From positions 1-58,515 of the forward strand of contig JAOAGZ010000005.1 in NCBI GenBank assembly GCA_026415495.1: 58,515 bases of DNA. The letters are read 5' to 3'. The translations under genes were made by a program, and so were the position numbers. The notes below the pieces were generated by a model. That model did no database searches, was not told the origin of the DNA, and worked only from the letters and a program-made list of their open reading frames with translations. Shown here piece by piece: positions 27,101 through 34,821 of the stretch. Position 1 is the first letter of the stretch, and each line of letters begins with the position of its first letter. The stretch is from Eximiradius proteiniborus (GTDB lineage Bacteria > Bacteroidota > Ignavibacteria > Kapaibacteriales > UBA2268).

Positions 27101-27942
27101 CTGATGTATTATTCACAAAGCAACCTGCCGATGTTCAGGTTTGTGCCGGAAACGAAGTAAAATTCACTGCTACAGCTACTACAACTCTTCCTGCAACAAT
27201 TTCATATCAATGGTATTATGAAAACATTCCGCTTGTAGATAATTACCGTATCTCTGGTGCAACAACTGAAGAACTTACAATCTCCGACGTTAATATAAAC
27301 GACGCTGGTAAATATCGCTTAATGGCAACTGTCAATGGCTATGGAGTTAAACTTTGGAGCAACAATGCAGTACTAAGTGTTGTTACTGTCCCAGAAATCA
27401 CAGTTCAACCAGCAGATAATATAATTGTCAAAGAAAACGAAGAATTGCAAATTGAAGTTACTGCTAAGAGCCTGCTCCCGATGACATATCAATGGTATAA
27501 GGATGGCAGTGCAATCGCTGGCGCTACTACAAACATTTACCAAAAAGATAATGCAAATTCATCGGATATCGGCGAATACTATTGCGTTGTCAAAAATGAC
27601 TGTGGCGAAGTGAAATCAAATATTGCTTATGTAACTGTTACCCGCAAAGTGTATGCATCGGTTGATGAAGTTGCTCTGCGTGGATTTGGAGTGATGCCAA
27701 TTTCACCAAACCCTGTAAATGGAACAACCGAAATAAGATTTGTTGGTAGCAGTGCAGAAAATGTAAGATTATACATAACAGACGCATTAGGCAACGAAGT
27801 AGCAAAAATATTCGAAGGAAATGCTACAGGTAGTTTGCAAAATATTCAATTCAATACTGCAAGCTTACCTGCCGGCTTCTATTTTGTTACTCTGAAATCT
27901 GCCCGTGGCTTAGCTACTGAGAGAATGGTTGTAATAAAATAA
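24145..27942 (+). CDS. Secreted Ig-repeat protein with T9SS type A sorting domain
   Basis: A 1265-residue exported protein. The signal peptide (MFKKTLTFLFVFMFISGSLL then IAQP) precedes a long N-terminal beta-rich region. Four Ig-like units follow at about 811-895, 892-985, 997-1085 and 1090-1175, each with a YQW(Y/M) core tryptophan and a D-x-G-x-Y-x-(C/V) strand. The last ~80 residues form a classic C-terminal sorting domain: ISPNPVNG, then LYITDALGNEV, LPAGFYFVTLKS and a basic end MVVIK. The protein should cross the inner membrane by Sec and the outer membrane by the type IX system. A strong ribosome binding site (AAAGGAG) and a terminator frame a single-gene unit. It may be an adhesin or surface-layer protein. 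Confidence 0.9.
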   Translation: MFKKTLTFLFVFMFISGSLLIAQPTYPTPFDLSSGDYSLTEWAATNAAGTYPPNMIFHNATMASTGTDPDLAYEMTGNYTAAYNLTSGTRVNGKGTAGFSFVNTSVTVKLGAAVLALNTTNRNTIRVSWKGAVLATNTRIYGIRLQYRVGNGAFKDVVDANGNPVEYLSTNPVNQITTFDNILLPEEVENQPVVYLRWKYYYVSGSGGRPEMSVDDIAVTSYSSIGTPTKLLVQKVTPNVPSSNFPFSVRVITTDDNNIPKFVSNNTNVTLQPLSNLVIPQQTMTIAAGTYAVEFTNLRYLDTNTITLTFTSTGLTSASVNVSFVEGPSGLALDNFVGKTHKNFPLATFTVRAIKANGETFVNYNGPTVTITAAGTGSITGTTTKSFFNGVATFDDISFNAPGNYTLTITSPGFLEPIVRNVTVADEITFTEIIIPDYIKGVGTLGTDPYGPRMPAFALVQVNNLLPNTTYRYLTGATNDPNYDITPANNNGAGNNIHFNANTGTYIYNSLRSFVDNDAYSYFTTGPNETSRKIWINIVPTGNAAFNNQVNVYWLFGMAFEDGRFLKRFKSTKTSQSRDFGSDQSLVTGIYDPTSWLQPNSFVVLYDENDAPVSVGIVQNIGARIQTPGFPPQTPWWFADYEETNSAWATYIPNNLTSGVRKLKNFDWQGNELRTWTDGDGIWATVDTRLANGGRLNPILFGTPQLDLIMPYDNEELCNHEAYHITWNSNGVDKLNIQVSENGGVTYTTILPNVDARKGHYEWKIPRGTYSEKQLAFRLISVEHPYIFDVSNNNYIWDTPLQSGGSPSTSLCEGENYTLSVDVSGSDLKYQWMKDGKIIPNATKSTLTLNSVKYETSGTYTCLVVGKPVCPELVTEPIDVYVVTPATVTTQPVSQYTLQGGEVTLYAEAHIVGPNGTRPAKDVAIQWYRGNTPLVDDGVHIAGARSNMLRLSKIQPSMASDEYYVTFSGKCPNTAVSSKKVYVRIADVLFTKQPADVQVCAGNEVKFTATATTTLPATISYQWYYENIPLVDNYRISGATTEELTISDVNINDAGKYRLMATVNGYGVKLWSNNAVLSVVTVPEITVQPADNIIVKENEELQIEVTAKSLLPMTYQWYKDGSAIAGATTNIYQKDNANSSDIGEYYCVVKNDCGEVKSNIAYVTVTRKVYASVDEVALRGFGVMPISPNPVNGTTEIRFVGSSAENVRLYITDALGNEVAKIFEGNATGSLQNIQFNTASLPAGFYFVTLKSARGLATERMVVIK

Positions 27943-27963
27943 TGAATTGTAAGAATTTATTCG

Positions 27964-27995
27964 AGCCGCTCACTTTTGTGGGCGGCTTTTTTTTT
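27964..27995 (+). terminator. Terminator of the T9SS cargo gene
   Basis: A 10-bp stem AGCCGCTCAC/GTGGGCGGCT with a TTTT loop and one G-T pair is followed by nine T. Confidence 0.92.
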
Positions 27996-28047
27996 AGATA
28001 AATATTTATTAGATTGTTGATAATCATTAAATAATTGTAAGTGGAAA

Positions 28048-30090
28048 ATGGAAACTCTTGAACAAATTAATCAATTAATTGAAAGAGCATATTCAACCGA
28101 ACAGGAAAGACAATTTGCTAATGAAATTATTCAAGAAGCACAAAAATTCAAACTTGGCAACGACATTCTGCCACTTGCTGCCTTTATGAACATTGATTTG
28201 AACAACAAGGAACTGTTAGCAATACTGCAGTCGGAATTTGGCGATGGACTTATAAAAAACATCGAACTTTTTCATAGAATAAGCAAGGTAACAATTCCAG
28301 AAACACAAAAACGCATCTCGGATTTAAGAAAAGTATTCATCGAAATTACAGATGATTTGAGGCTAATTATCCTAAAAGTGATAGAACGTCTCGTTACATT
28401 GAAGTATGTATCGAACAGCAATAGCCGAAACCTTGTTCCTCTTGCCGAAGAATGTTTGTATTTGTATTCACCAATTGCTCACCGTCTTGGAATAAGTAAG
28501 CTCTATCAACCGCTTGAAGATATATCTTTCAAAATACTTGAACCTACAGAATACCGCAAAATTCATCGTGCAATAGAAGTAAGACGCGAAACGCTTGAAA
28601 GAAAATTAAAAACTATGAGCTATGATGTTGCAGAGCAACTTAAAAAGCATTCAATTCCAGCTGAAATAAAATACAGAGTGAAAAGACCTTACAGCATTTA
28701 CAGGAAACTGAAAAATCAAAACACAACGCTTGACGGAATATACGACCTGATGGCTTTGCGTGTGATAACAGACACAGAAGAACATTGCTATGTTACACTG
28801 GGCATCGTCCATAGCAAATGGATACCAATTGAGAAACGCTTTCGCGACTGGATAACTTATCCGAAACCAAATGGATATCGCTCAATACAAACAACAGTTC
28901 ATACAACGAGTGGCGATAAGTTTGAAATACAAATCCGAACACATCAAATGGATATAGAAGCGGAATATGGTGGGGCGGCTCACTGGGCATATAAAGAACG
29001 AACCGCAGGAAAGAACGATTTGTGGGTGAAAAAGCTAAAAGATTTTCTTGAAAATGATGAGTATTTCGAAAATCCGGTTGAATTATTTGAAATGCTTAAA
29101 TCTGAAATGAAAAGCGACTATATACACGTTCTCACACCCAAGGGAAATATTATTTCGCTTGTAGAAGGAGCAACTGCATTAGATTTTGCTTTTGCTGTGC
29201 ATACAGACGTTGGATATAAAGCAACAGGTGCAAGAATAAACGGTAAATTTGCGAAGCTGAAAACAGAGCTGCACAGTGGAGATGTTGTCGATATAATTAC
29301 TTCAAAAAACAGCAAGCCGTCGCGAGATTGGCTCGATATTGTTAAATCAACACGAAGCCGCTCGAAAATATTGAAGTGGTTCAAGCAAAACGAACGTGAG
29401 TTATTAATTGCTGATGGGAAAAAAGCCTGGGAGCAACTGAAAAAGCAACACAAAGCGAAAATACGCGGTTTCGACGACGATGCAACATTCCGTAAAAACA
29501 TTGAGCTATTAGACTTTTCGTCGCCGGAAGATTTTTTCCTTTCTTTGGGCAATGGAAATACAAAATGTTCGCTTAATTTGCTAAAAAAGATATATCCCAA
29601 AGCTTTCGAAAAACAGAAAGAACAGAAAAAACTAACTGAACACGACATCAAACTGAAAAAACTACGTCCACAAGTTAAGGTTGAAGGATTAAGCGGCATA
29701 GAAACCAAGTTAGCCAAATGCTGCCATCCGATAAAAGGCGAACCAATTGTTGCTTATGTTACGAAAAAGAGCGAAATCAAGGTGCATCGTGCAGAATGCC
29801 CATACGTAAAAAATATTGCAGATACTGTAAATCTAAAAAATGCAGAATGGTGCGATGATGTTTCTTTGCAAACCGTTCAGCTGAAAATTTTCTGTTCAGA
29901 TTATCCATACCAGTTTGATGATGAGGCTGCAAACGCCTCGATAATAGTTCTCAATACCGAAATGGTGCAACTTGGAAAGAATGTAAAAGCACTTTTGGCA
30001 ACAATTCAAGTGCAAGATATTGAGCAATTGAAAAAGTTTACTAATAAATTGCGTCTTCTCCCCGGAATTGAAGGAGTTAAGACGAAATAA
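28048..30090 (+). CDS. relA: RelA/SpoT-family (p)ppGpp synthetase with degenerate hydrolase domain
   Basis: A long RSH protein (680 residues). The N-terminal HD region (about 20-170) keeps the fold's rhythm but lacks the metal ligands: the place of LLHD reads MNIDLNN, and the late ADRLHN motif reads IERLVTL, so hydrolysis is unlikely. The synthetase domain (about 205-320) has KRPYSIYRKLKNQ, GIYDLMALRVI, PKPNGYRSIQTTVH and EIQIRT. TGS (HVLTPKGNIISLVEGATALD), a Cys-rich zinc module (AKCCHPIKG with HRAECPY) and an ACT-like tail follow. It should make (p)ppGpp in response to stalled ribosomes. No second RSH is present in the window. The start lacks a clear ribosome binding site. Confidence 0.9.
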   Translation: METLEQINQLIERAYSTEQERQFANEIIQEAQKFKLGNDILPLAAFMNIDLNNKELLAILQSEFGDGLIKNIELFHRISKVTIPETQKRISDLRKVFIEITDDLRLIILKVIERLVTLKYVSNSNSRNLVPLAEECLYLYSPIAHRLGISKLYQPLEDISFKILEPTEYRKIHRAIEVRRETLERKLKTMSYDVAEQLKKHSIPAEIKYRVKRPYSIYRKLKNQNTTLDGIYDLMALRVITDTEEHCYVTLGIVHSKWIPIEKRFRDWITYPKPNGYRSIQTTVHTTSGDKFEIQIRTHQMDIEAEYGGAAHWAYKERTAGKNDLWVKKLKDFLENDEYFENPVELFEMLKSEMKSDYIHVLTPKGNIISLVEGATALDFAFAVHTDVGYKATGARINGKFAKLKTELHSGDVVDIITSKNSKPSRDWLDIVKSTRSRSKILKWFKQNERELLIADGKKAWEQLKKQHKAKIRGFDDDATFRKNIELLDFSSPEDFFLSLGNGNTKCSLNLLKKIYPKAFEKQKEQKKLTEHDIKLKKLRPQVKVEGLSGIETKLAKCCHPIKGEPIVAYVTKKSEIKVHRAECPYVKNIADTVNLKNAEWCDDVSLQTVQLKIFCSDYPYQFDDEAANASIIVLNTEMVQLGKNVKALLATIQVQDIEQLKKFTNKLRLLPGIEGVKTK

Positions 30091-30160
30091 GAATGATAAT
30101 TATCCGCAAACCGATTTACAGCTTTTTCAATATTTACAAATCTACAATAATGCATAAAGG

Positions 30161-30188
30161 AAAGGTTGCCCCCCGAGGGGCAACCTTT
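30161..30188. terminator. Bidirectional terminator between the RSH gene and gpx
   Basis: A perfect 12-bp stem AAAGGTTGCCCC/GGGGCAACCTTT with loop CCGA sits between two convergent genes. Its core matches the terminators at 2697 and 51525. Confidence 0.9.
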
Positions 30189-30206
30189 AGAACAAACCGG
30201 GCAATA

Positions 30207-30767
30207 TTATTTTTTCAAGAGTTCAGCAATATGCTTTTCGATACTTTCGGGAGTGGTCTGCGGAGCAAATCTATCAACGACATCCCCGTTTTGATTAACT
30301 AAAAATTTTGTGAAATTCCATTTTATTTCATCGTTGATAAAGCCTTTTGCGTTGGCTTTCAAGAATTTATAGAGAGGGTGTGCGTTTTCGCCATTTACTT
30401 CAATTTTGTCGAATATCTGAAACGAAACACCATAATTTGCAGAACAAAACGAAGCTATTTCCTCGTTTGTGCCCGGTTCCTGACCACCAAACTGGTTGCA
30501 CGGAAAAGCAAGTATTTCTAAACCAGAATCTTTGTATTTGCGGTAGAGTTCTTCCAATCCTTTGTATTGAGGAGTAAAGCCGCATTTGCTTGCAACATTA
30601 ACAATAAGCAGAACTTTGCCTTTGTAATCGGCAATAGATTTTTCTTTGCCATCGATAGTTTTTGCAGAAAAATCATATATGGAACCCATATTTCCTCCGT
30701 TAGACTGAGAACTACAATTAATATTAGCAAAAGCAAAAATGAGTAGTAAAATTAAGTATTTTAGCAT
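30207..30767 (-). CDS. gpx: Glutathione peroxidase-family thiol peroxidase, exported
   Basis: This enzyme reduces peroxides with a thiol donor, in bacteria of this type probably thioredoxin. The 186 residues show an N-terminal hydrophobic signal ([20 protein letters not shown]) and then [18 protein letters not shown] with the peroxidatic cysteine, [14 protein letters not shown] with the conserved glutamine, and WNFTKFLV with the conserved tryptophan, so the catalytic set is complete. The cysteine after the signal could make it a lipoprotein, but the residue before it (N) is unusual for a lipobox, so export without lipidation is also possible. An 11-bp inverted repeat lies just upstream of the ATG. 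Confidence 0.92.
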   Translation of the reverse strand: MLKYLILLLIFAFANINCSSQSNGGNMGSIYDFSAKTIDGKEKSIADYKGKVLLIVNVASKCGFTPQYKGLEELYRKYKDSGLEILAFPCNQFGGQEPGTNEEIASFCSANYGVSFQIFDKIEVNGENAHPLYKFLKANAKGFINDEIKWNFTKFLVNQNGDVVDRFAPQTTPESIEKHIAELLKK

Positions 30768-30782
30768 TTTTTCCGCCTTTAA

Positions 30783-30808
30783 TTAAACTAAAATTATTTT
30801 TAGTTTAA
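30783..30808. promoter_or_regulatory. Perfect 11-bp inverted repeat upstream of gpx
   Basis: The arms TTAAACTAAAA (30783-30793) and TTTTAGTTTAA (30798-30808) with a 4-base spacer lie 16 bp before the gpx ATG. The symmetry suits a dimeric regulator. The rest of the 288-bp gap to ackA is AT-rich and holds no gene that I can support. Confidence 0.5.
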
Positions 30809-31000
30809 ACGAAACCGCTGGTAAAATATTGTTTGCCTTGAAGTTTGAAAATAAATAAAAGCAAAATAATAAATAAGCGAGAAACAAAGGTGAAATCAAA
30901 AACAATAAATATAAATTCATTGTTTAGCCGATACAACGCAAAATAAAGACAAAATTTTAATAAATCGTGAAAAATGAAAACAAATAATCAAAATTTCTTT

Positions 31001-31008
31001 TATTTTTG
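31001..31008 (+). promoter_or_regulatory. Candidate -7 promoter box for ackA-pta (TATTTTTG)
   Basis: TATTTTTG matches TAnnTTTG, 47 bp before the ackA ATG, and is identical to the box before the rpsU operon. Confidence 0.4.
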
Positions 31009-31055
31009 TAATACTTACTTAATTTTTTGGTAAAATAATATTAATAGGAAAAGTT

Positions 31056-32300
31056 ATGAATATTTTAGTTCTCAACTGCGGTAGTTCCTCATTAAAATTT
31101 CAAATAATTGATACCGATTTAGAAAAAATCGAGAAAAATGAAGACCGTGAGCTTGCACGCGGGCTATTAGAAAGAATTGGTTCGGAAGCATTGATTTCCC
31201 TGAAAGTAGAAGGCAAATCAACTATTAAAACGACGGCAGCAATTCGCGACCATAAGGCTGCAATTCAATATATTATCAAATGGGTTACAAATCCCGATAC
31301 AGGAATACCCGGAATTAATTCACTCGAAGATATTCACGCAATAGGGCATCGCACTGTTCACGGAGGCGAAGAGTTCAAGAGTTCGGTGCGTATCGACAAT
31401 GATGTAATTGCAAAGATGGAAGATAATATTGAGCTTGCACCACTGCATAATCCGGCAAACCTGAAAGGTATTTATGCAGCAAGAGAAGTATTCGGACCGA
31501 GTGTGCCTCAGGTTGCAATTTTCGACACAGCATTTCATTCGACTATGCCGGAAACAGCATATTTGTATGCTATTCCATATCAATATTATCGTCGGTATAA
31601 AATTCGTAAATACGGATTTCACGGCACTTCGCACAGATACATTGCATATCGCTATCGTGTATTGACAGGCAAAACAAAAGACGACACAAACATCATCACT
31701 TTACATTTGGGCAATGGCTCGTCTGCTTGTGCAATCAAGCACGGCAAATCAATCGACACATCGATGGGATTTACTCCACTCGAAGGGCTAATGATGGGAA
31801 CGCGCTGCGGCGATATAGACCCAACAATAATTGATTTCCTGCATCACAAAGAAGGTTCCTCAATTGATGAAATATTCAATATGCTGAATAAGCGTTCGGG
31901 GCTTTTGGGAATTTCCGGGCTAACAAATGATATGCGCGACCTCGAAGTAGAAATCACTGAACATCAGGACAGACGCGCTCAGCTTGCAATCGATATGTTC
32001 TGTTCCCGAATTGTTAAGTATGTAGGTGCATATCTTACAGCAATGAACGGAGCAGATGCAATTTGCTTCTCTGCCGGAATTGGCGAAAACGCTCCGGATG
32101 TTCGTGCAAAAGTATGCGAACACTTAGAATTTTTAGGCGTTAAAATTGACAAAAAGCTCAACAACAAGATGATACGTGGCAAAGAAGGCGTCATATCAAC
32201 TCCGGATAGCAAATTGCAGGTGTATGTTATTCCAACAAACGAAGAATTAGTAATTGCAAGAGACACTTGCCGCGTTGTGTTGAATGCTCCATTGCCATAA
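31056..32300 (+). CDS. ackA: Acetate kinase
   Basis: AckA interconverts acetyl phosphate plus ADP with acetate plus ATP. All family signatures are present in the 414 residues: NCGSSSLKFQII at the start, GHRTVHGGE, the catalytic aspartate in FDTAFHSTMP, the phosphate loop HLGNGSSACAIKHGKS, the GTRCGDIDP motif and the late ENAPDVRAK. The length is slightly above average. Twenty-nine bases separate it from pta, and the pair forms the classic acetate branch that gives ATP from acetyl-CoA under fermentation, which fits the hydrogenase maturation genes nearby. AGGAAAAG before the ATG is an acceptable ribosome binding site. Confidence 0.97.
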   Translation: MNILVLNCGSSSLKFQIIDTDLEKIEKNEDRELARGLLERIGSEALISLKVEGKSTIKTTAAIRDHKAAIQYIIKWVTNPDTGIPGINSLEDIHAIGHRTVHGGEEFKSSVRIDNDVIAKMEDNIELAPLHNPANLKGIYAAREVFGPSVPQVAIFDTAFHSTMPETAYLYAIPYQYYRRYKIRKYGFHGTSHRYIAYRYRVLTGKTKDDTNIITLHLGNGSSACAIKHGKSIDTSMGFTPLEGLMMGTRCGDIDPTIIDFLHHKEGSSIDEIFNMLNKRSGLLGISGLTNDMRDLEVEITEHQDRRAQLAIDMFCSRIVKYVGAYLTAMNGADAICFSAGIGENAPDVRAKVCEHLEFLGVKIDKKLNNKMIRGKEGVISTPDSKLQVYVIPTNEELVIARDTCRVVLNAPLP

Positions 32301-32329
32301 TTATTTAATAATAAAAAGGATTGTTTGTT

Positions 32330-33310
32330 ATGTCTCAAATTCCATTTATCGAAACGACAAGAAATAAAGCAAAAGCAGTAAACGCTTTGGTTGCTTTTCC
32401 GGATGCGGAAGACGATCGCGCATTGCTTGCCAGCCGCTATTTGCTGGACGAAAAAATTGCCCGTCCGGTGCTTGTAGGAAATGAAAGCAAAATCAAAGCA
32501 GTAGCAAACGAAAAAAGCATATCGCTCGAAGGAGTGCAAATTATTGATCCAGCCCAAAGCGAGCTGATCGATGAATTTGCAAACATTTTATATGAAAAGC
32601 GTAAAGCAAAAGGAATGACGCTGGAACAAGCCCGCCAAACTGTAACCGATCCATTATATTTTGCCGGCTTATTGCTCGAAACAAACAGAGTGCAAGTAAC
32701 TGTCGGTGGAAATGTTTCATCCACAGGTGCAGTGCTCAAAGCGGCAATTTATACAGTTGGAGTTGCGGCAGGCATTTCGATTGTGAGCAGTTTCTTTATC
32801 ATGGCATTCCCCGACAAAATGTATTGCTTCGCTGATTGTGCAGTAAATCCAGACCCAACAGCAGAACAGCTTGCCGATATTGCAATTAGTTCGGCAAAGA
32901 ACTATAAAGCAATCACCGGAGAAGAACCCAAAGTTGCATTTCTATCGTTCTCCACAAAAGGGAGTGCCGAGCATCCTTTGGTAGATAAAGTGCGCACAGC
33001 TGTCAAGATTATGCAGGAAAAAGAACCGAATATACCTTCTGACGGAGAATTACAACTCGACGCAGCAATAGTTCCAGAGATCGGTAAACGTAAAAGCCCG
33101 GATTCAGCAGTAGCAGGAAAAGCAAATGTGCTTGTTTTCCCAGACTTAAATGCAGGAAATATCGGTTACAAATTGGTTCAAAGACTTGCCGGAGCCGAAG
33201 CCGTTGGTCCGGTTGTGCAAGGTTTGGCAAAACCATATTGCGATCTGTCACGCGGTTGTTCTGTTGATGATATGGTAACTGTTGCAGCAATATGCTCGTT
33301 GATGGCATAG
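32330..33310 (+). CDS. pta: Phosphate acetyltransferase
   Basis: Pta converts acetyl-CoA and phosphate to acetyl phosphate. This is the short, single-domain form (326 residues), without the N-terminal regulatory domains of the enterobacterial enzyme. Signatures include [44 protein letters not shown], and [18 protein letters not shown] near the C-terminus. The longest frame begins at TTG 32321, but ATG 32330 behind AAAAAGGA is the better start. It is the second gene of the ackA-pta unit and is followed by a strong terminator. Confidence 0.95.
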   Translation: MSQIPFIETTRNKAKAVNALVAFPDAEDDRALLASRYLLDEKIARPVLVGNESKIKAVANEKSISLEGVQIIDPAQSELIDEFANILYEKRKAKGMTLEQARQTVTDPLYFAGLLLETNRVQVTVGGNVSSTGAVLKAAIYTVGVAAGISIVSSFFIMAFPDKMYCFADCAVNPDPTAEQLADIAISSAKNYKAITGEEPKVAFLSFSTKGSAEHPLVDKVRTAVKIMQEKEPNIPSDGELQLDAAIVPEIGKRKSPDSAVAGKANVLVFPDLNAGNIGYKLVQRLAGAEAVGPVVQGLAKPYCDLSRGCSVDDMVTVAAICSLMA

Positions 33311-33335
33311 AATAATAGTAGATAACATAAAAAAC

Positions 33336-33365
33336 AGGCTGCCACAAATTTTGGGCAGCCTTTTA
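33336..33365 (+). terminator. Terminator of the ackA-pta unit
   Basis: An 8-bp stem AGGCTGCC/GGCAGCCT with a 10-base loop and a short T-run (TTTTA) begins about 26 bp after the pta stop and faces the convergent smg-like gene. Confidence 0.85.
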
Positions 33366-33384
33366 TATTTATGAAAGAAAAAAA

Positions 33385-33825
33385 TTAGTGTATTGTTTCG
33401 TTTCCATTAAGCAGGATTTTCGAGGGCAAAATATTTTCCCAGGGAGATTTAAAAACAAGAGCCATTACGATATATCCGAGCACATTTCTATCGATTTTTG
33501 ATTCGAACTCACTTGTCAGAATGCGGTCTATGATAAAATCAATCTGGTCGTTGGAAATCAGTCCGAGTGCCTGGTATTGAAGTAGATCGCCAAGAGCCTC
33601 AGTTGTAAATAAGTCCTTTTCCATTTCGTTAAGCATACGGAAGGACTGAGTTTCTTCTTCGGTAGAAGTAATTTCGCGATCGACCAACCAGCTGAGAGCA
33701 GTAGAAATCTCCACATCAGTATATCCAAGCTTATGCAAGCTTTTGATGTGAGATTCGGTAAGTTTATCATTAGAGTGAAGTTCTTTCACCACAAAAACGA
33801 TAATTTGCAAAATTCTTTCACTCAC
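33385..33825 (-). CDS. smg: DUF494/Smg-like protein
   Basis: This 146-residue soluble protein matches the Smg (DUF494) layout: an N-terminal helical module with SHIKSLHKLGYTDVEISTAL, SWLVDREITS, FRMLNEMEKDLFTTEALGDL, and a C-terminal IDFIIDRIL segment with MALVFK. Smg is a small widespread protein whose role is not settled; in enterobacteria it lies near DNA-processing genes. Here it overlaps the 3' end of ybeY by 8 bp, so it is translationally coupled and the last gene of a three-gene unit. Family assignment is by overall pattern. Confidence 0.75.
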   Translation of the reverse strand: MSERILQIIVFVVKELHSNDKLTESHIKSLHKLGYTDVEISTALSWLVDREITSTEEETQSFRMLNEMEKDLFTTEALGDLLQYQALGLISNDQIDFIIDRILTSEFESKIDRNVLGYIVMALVFKSPWENILPSKILLNGNETIH

Positions 33826-34237
33826 TTGTATCTCCCTCCAGATATTTGTTTTCGAGCTTTGTCATATTGTTTCTTTCTATATCAGTAGCATCGTCGTATC
33901 CGATTATATGCAAAACGCCGTGAATAGCAAGCCGCGAAAGTTCATTAGTAAGGCTCACATTATATTCTTTTGCCTGCTCACGGGCAACTTCCAGCCCAAT
34001 GTAGATTTCACCTGAAAGCGGATTTTCTTCCAAAGGGAAGGAAATTACGTCTGTTTCCCAGTTATGTTTCAAATAACGCTTATTTATATCTCTAATATCG
34101 TCATTATTCATAAAAACTATAGAAATTTCCGCTTCATTAATTTTTTCGCCTTTTAGAGCGTTTTCAACCGCTCTTCTGATTTTTTTATATTGAAGGCGAC
34201 TTTGTTCTGTTGTATTTGTAAAATCAATTTTATACAT
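33818..34237 (-). CDS. ybeY: Endoribonuclease YbeY
   Basis: YbeY is the zinc endoribonuclease that acts in 16S rRNA 3'-end maturation and ribosome quality control. The 139 residues include ISIVFMNNDDIRDINKRYLK, the WETDVISFPLEE segment and the zinc motif HGVLHIIGYDD. The usual third histidine ligand (H in GYDH) is Asp here. Such substitutions occur in the Bacteroidota side of the family, so activity may be kept. It overlaps smg by 8 bp and follows the 142-residue unknown gene by 32 bp, in one minus-strand unit. Confidence 0.9.
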   Translation of the reverse strand: MYKIDFTNTTEQSRLQYKKIRRAVENALKGEKINEAEISIVFMNNDDIRDINKRYLKHNWETDVISFPLEENPLSGEIYIGLEVAREQAKEYNVSLTNELSRLAIHGVLHIIGYDDATDIERNNMTKLENKYLEGDTSE

Positions 34238-34269
34238 ATACTTATAAGACGAAAAAATTGTCGAATTAG

Positions 34270-34698
34270 TTAAACCATCTTTTCAATAAGCGAAAGTTGC
34301 ATTGCGGCAAGCAGAACAGCAGGATCGAGTTCGGTTGGGTCGCGATGCAACATTTTCTTGTGAATGTTTGAATAGAACGAGCAAGTATTTCCCTTGCCAA
34401 CAATCAAGCAAGAAAGTGTTTTCTTTTTGGAGCAAATAAAAATAATTTCGTCGGGCTCGAAAACTACATAACCGGTTAAATTATGCAGTTCATAATAACC
34501 ATGGCGAGTTTGAACCGATACAATAGAGCCTTCTTTATCTTTATCAAAAACTATCGAGTTGTAAAGATTGATAATCATTGGCTTATCTGAAGCATCATTC
34601 CGAAGGTTCCAGGTCCAGGAATTTTCGAAGGCTTCGGGCTGCTGTCCCAAAATGTTGGAAATTGTATCTATATCCTGTTCAATAAAACTAAACGCCAT
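34270..34698 (-). CDS. Conserved-looking protein of unknown function, ybeY operon
   Basis: I do not recognise this 142-residue soluble protein. It is rich in beta-type segments in the middle (SIVSVQTRHGYYELHNLTGY, then VVFEPDEIIFICSKKK) and ends with a leucine-rich helix (LLAAMQLSLIEKMV). No signal peptide, membrane segment or catalytic motif is visible. It has a TAACTTTG promoter box 45 bp upstream and precedes ybeY by 32 bp, so it is probably co-expressed with ybeY and smg. A role in ribosome or RNA biology is only suggested by neighbours. Confidence 0.65.
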   Translation of the reverse strand: MAFSFIEQDIDTISNILGQQPEAFENSWTWNLRNDASDKPMIINLYNSIVFDKDKEGSIVSVQTRHGYYELHNLTGYVVFEPDEIIFICSKKKTLSCLIVGKGNTCSFYSNIHKKMLHRDPTELDPAVLLAAMQLSLIEKMV

Positions 34699-34743
34699 AG
34701 TATTATTCCAAATTGTATTAGAATATATTTCAAAATAAACTTA

Positions 34744-34751
34744 CAAAGTTA
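34744..34751 (-). promoter_or_regulatory. Candidate -7 promoter box for the ybeY operon (TAACTTTG)
   Basis: Minus-strand TAACTTTG matches TAnnTTTG, 45 bp before the ATG at 34698. Confidence 0.4.
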
Positions 34752-34821
34752 AAATTCAAAGTATTTTTTTACGTCTTAAATCTTAAATTTTGTTTATTGG
34801 ATACTAAAAAAATTAATATTA

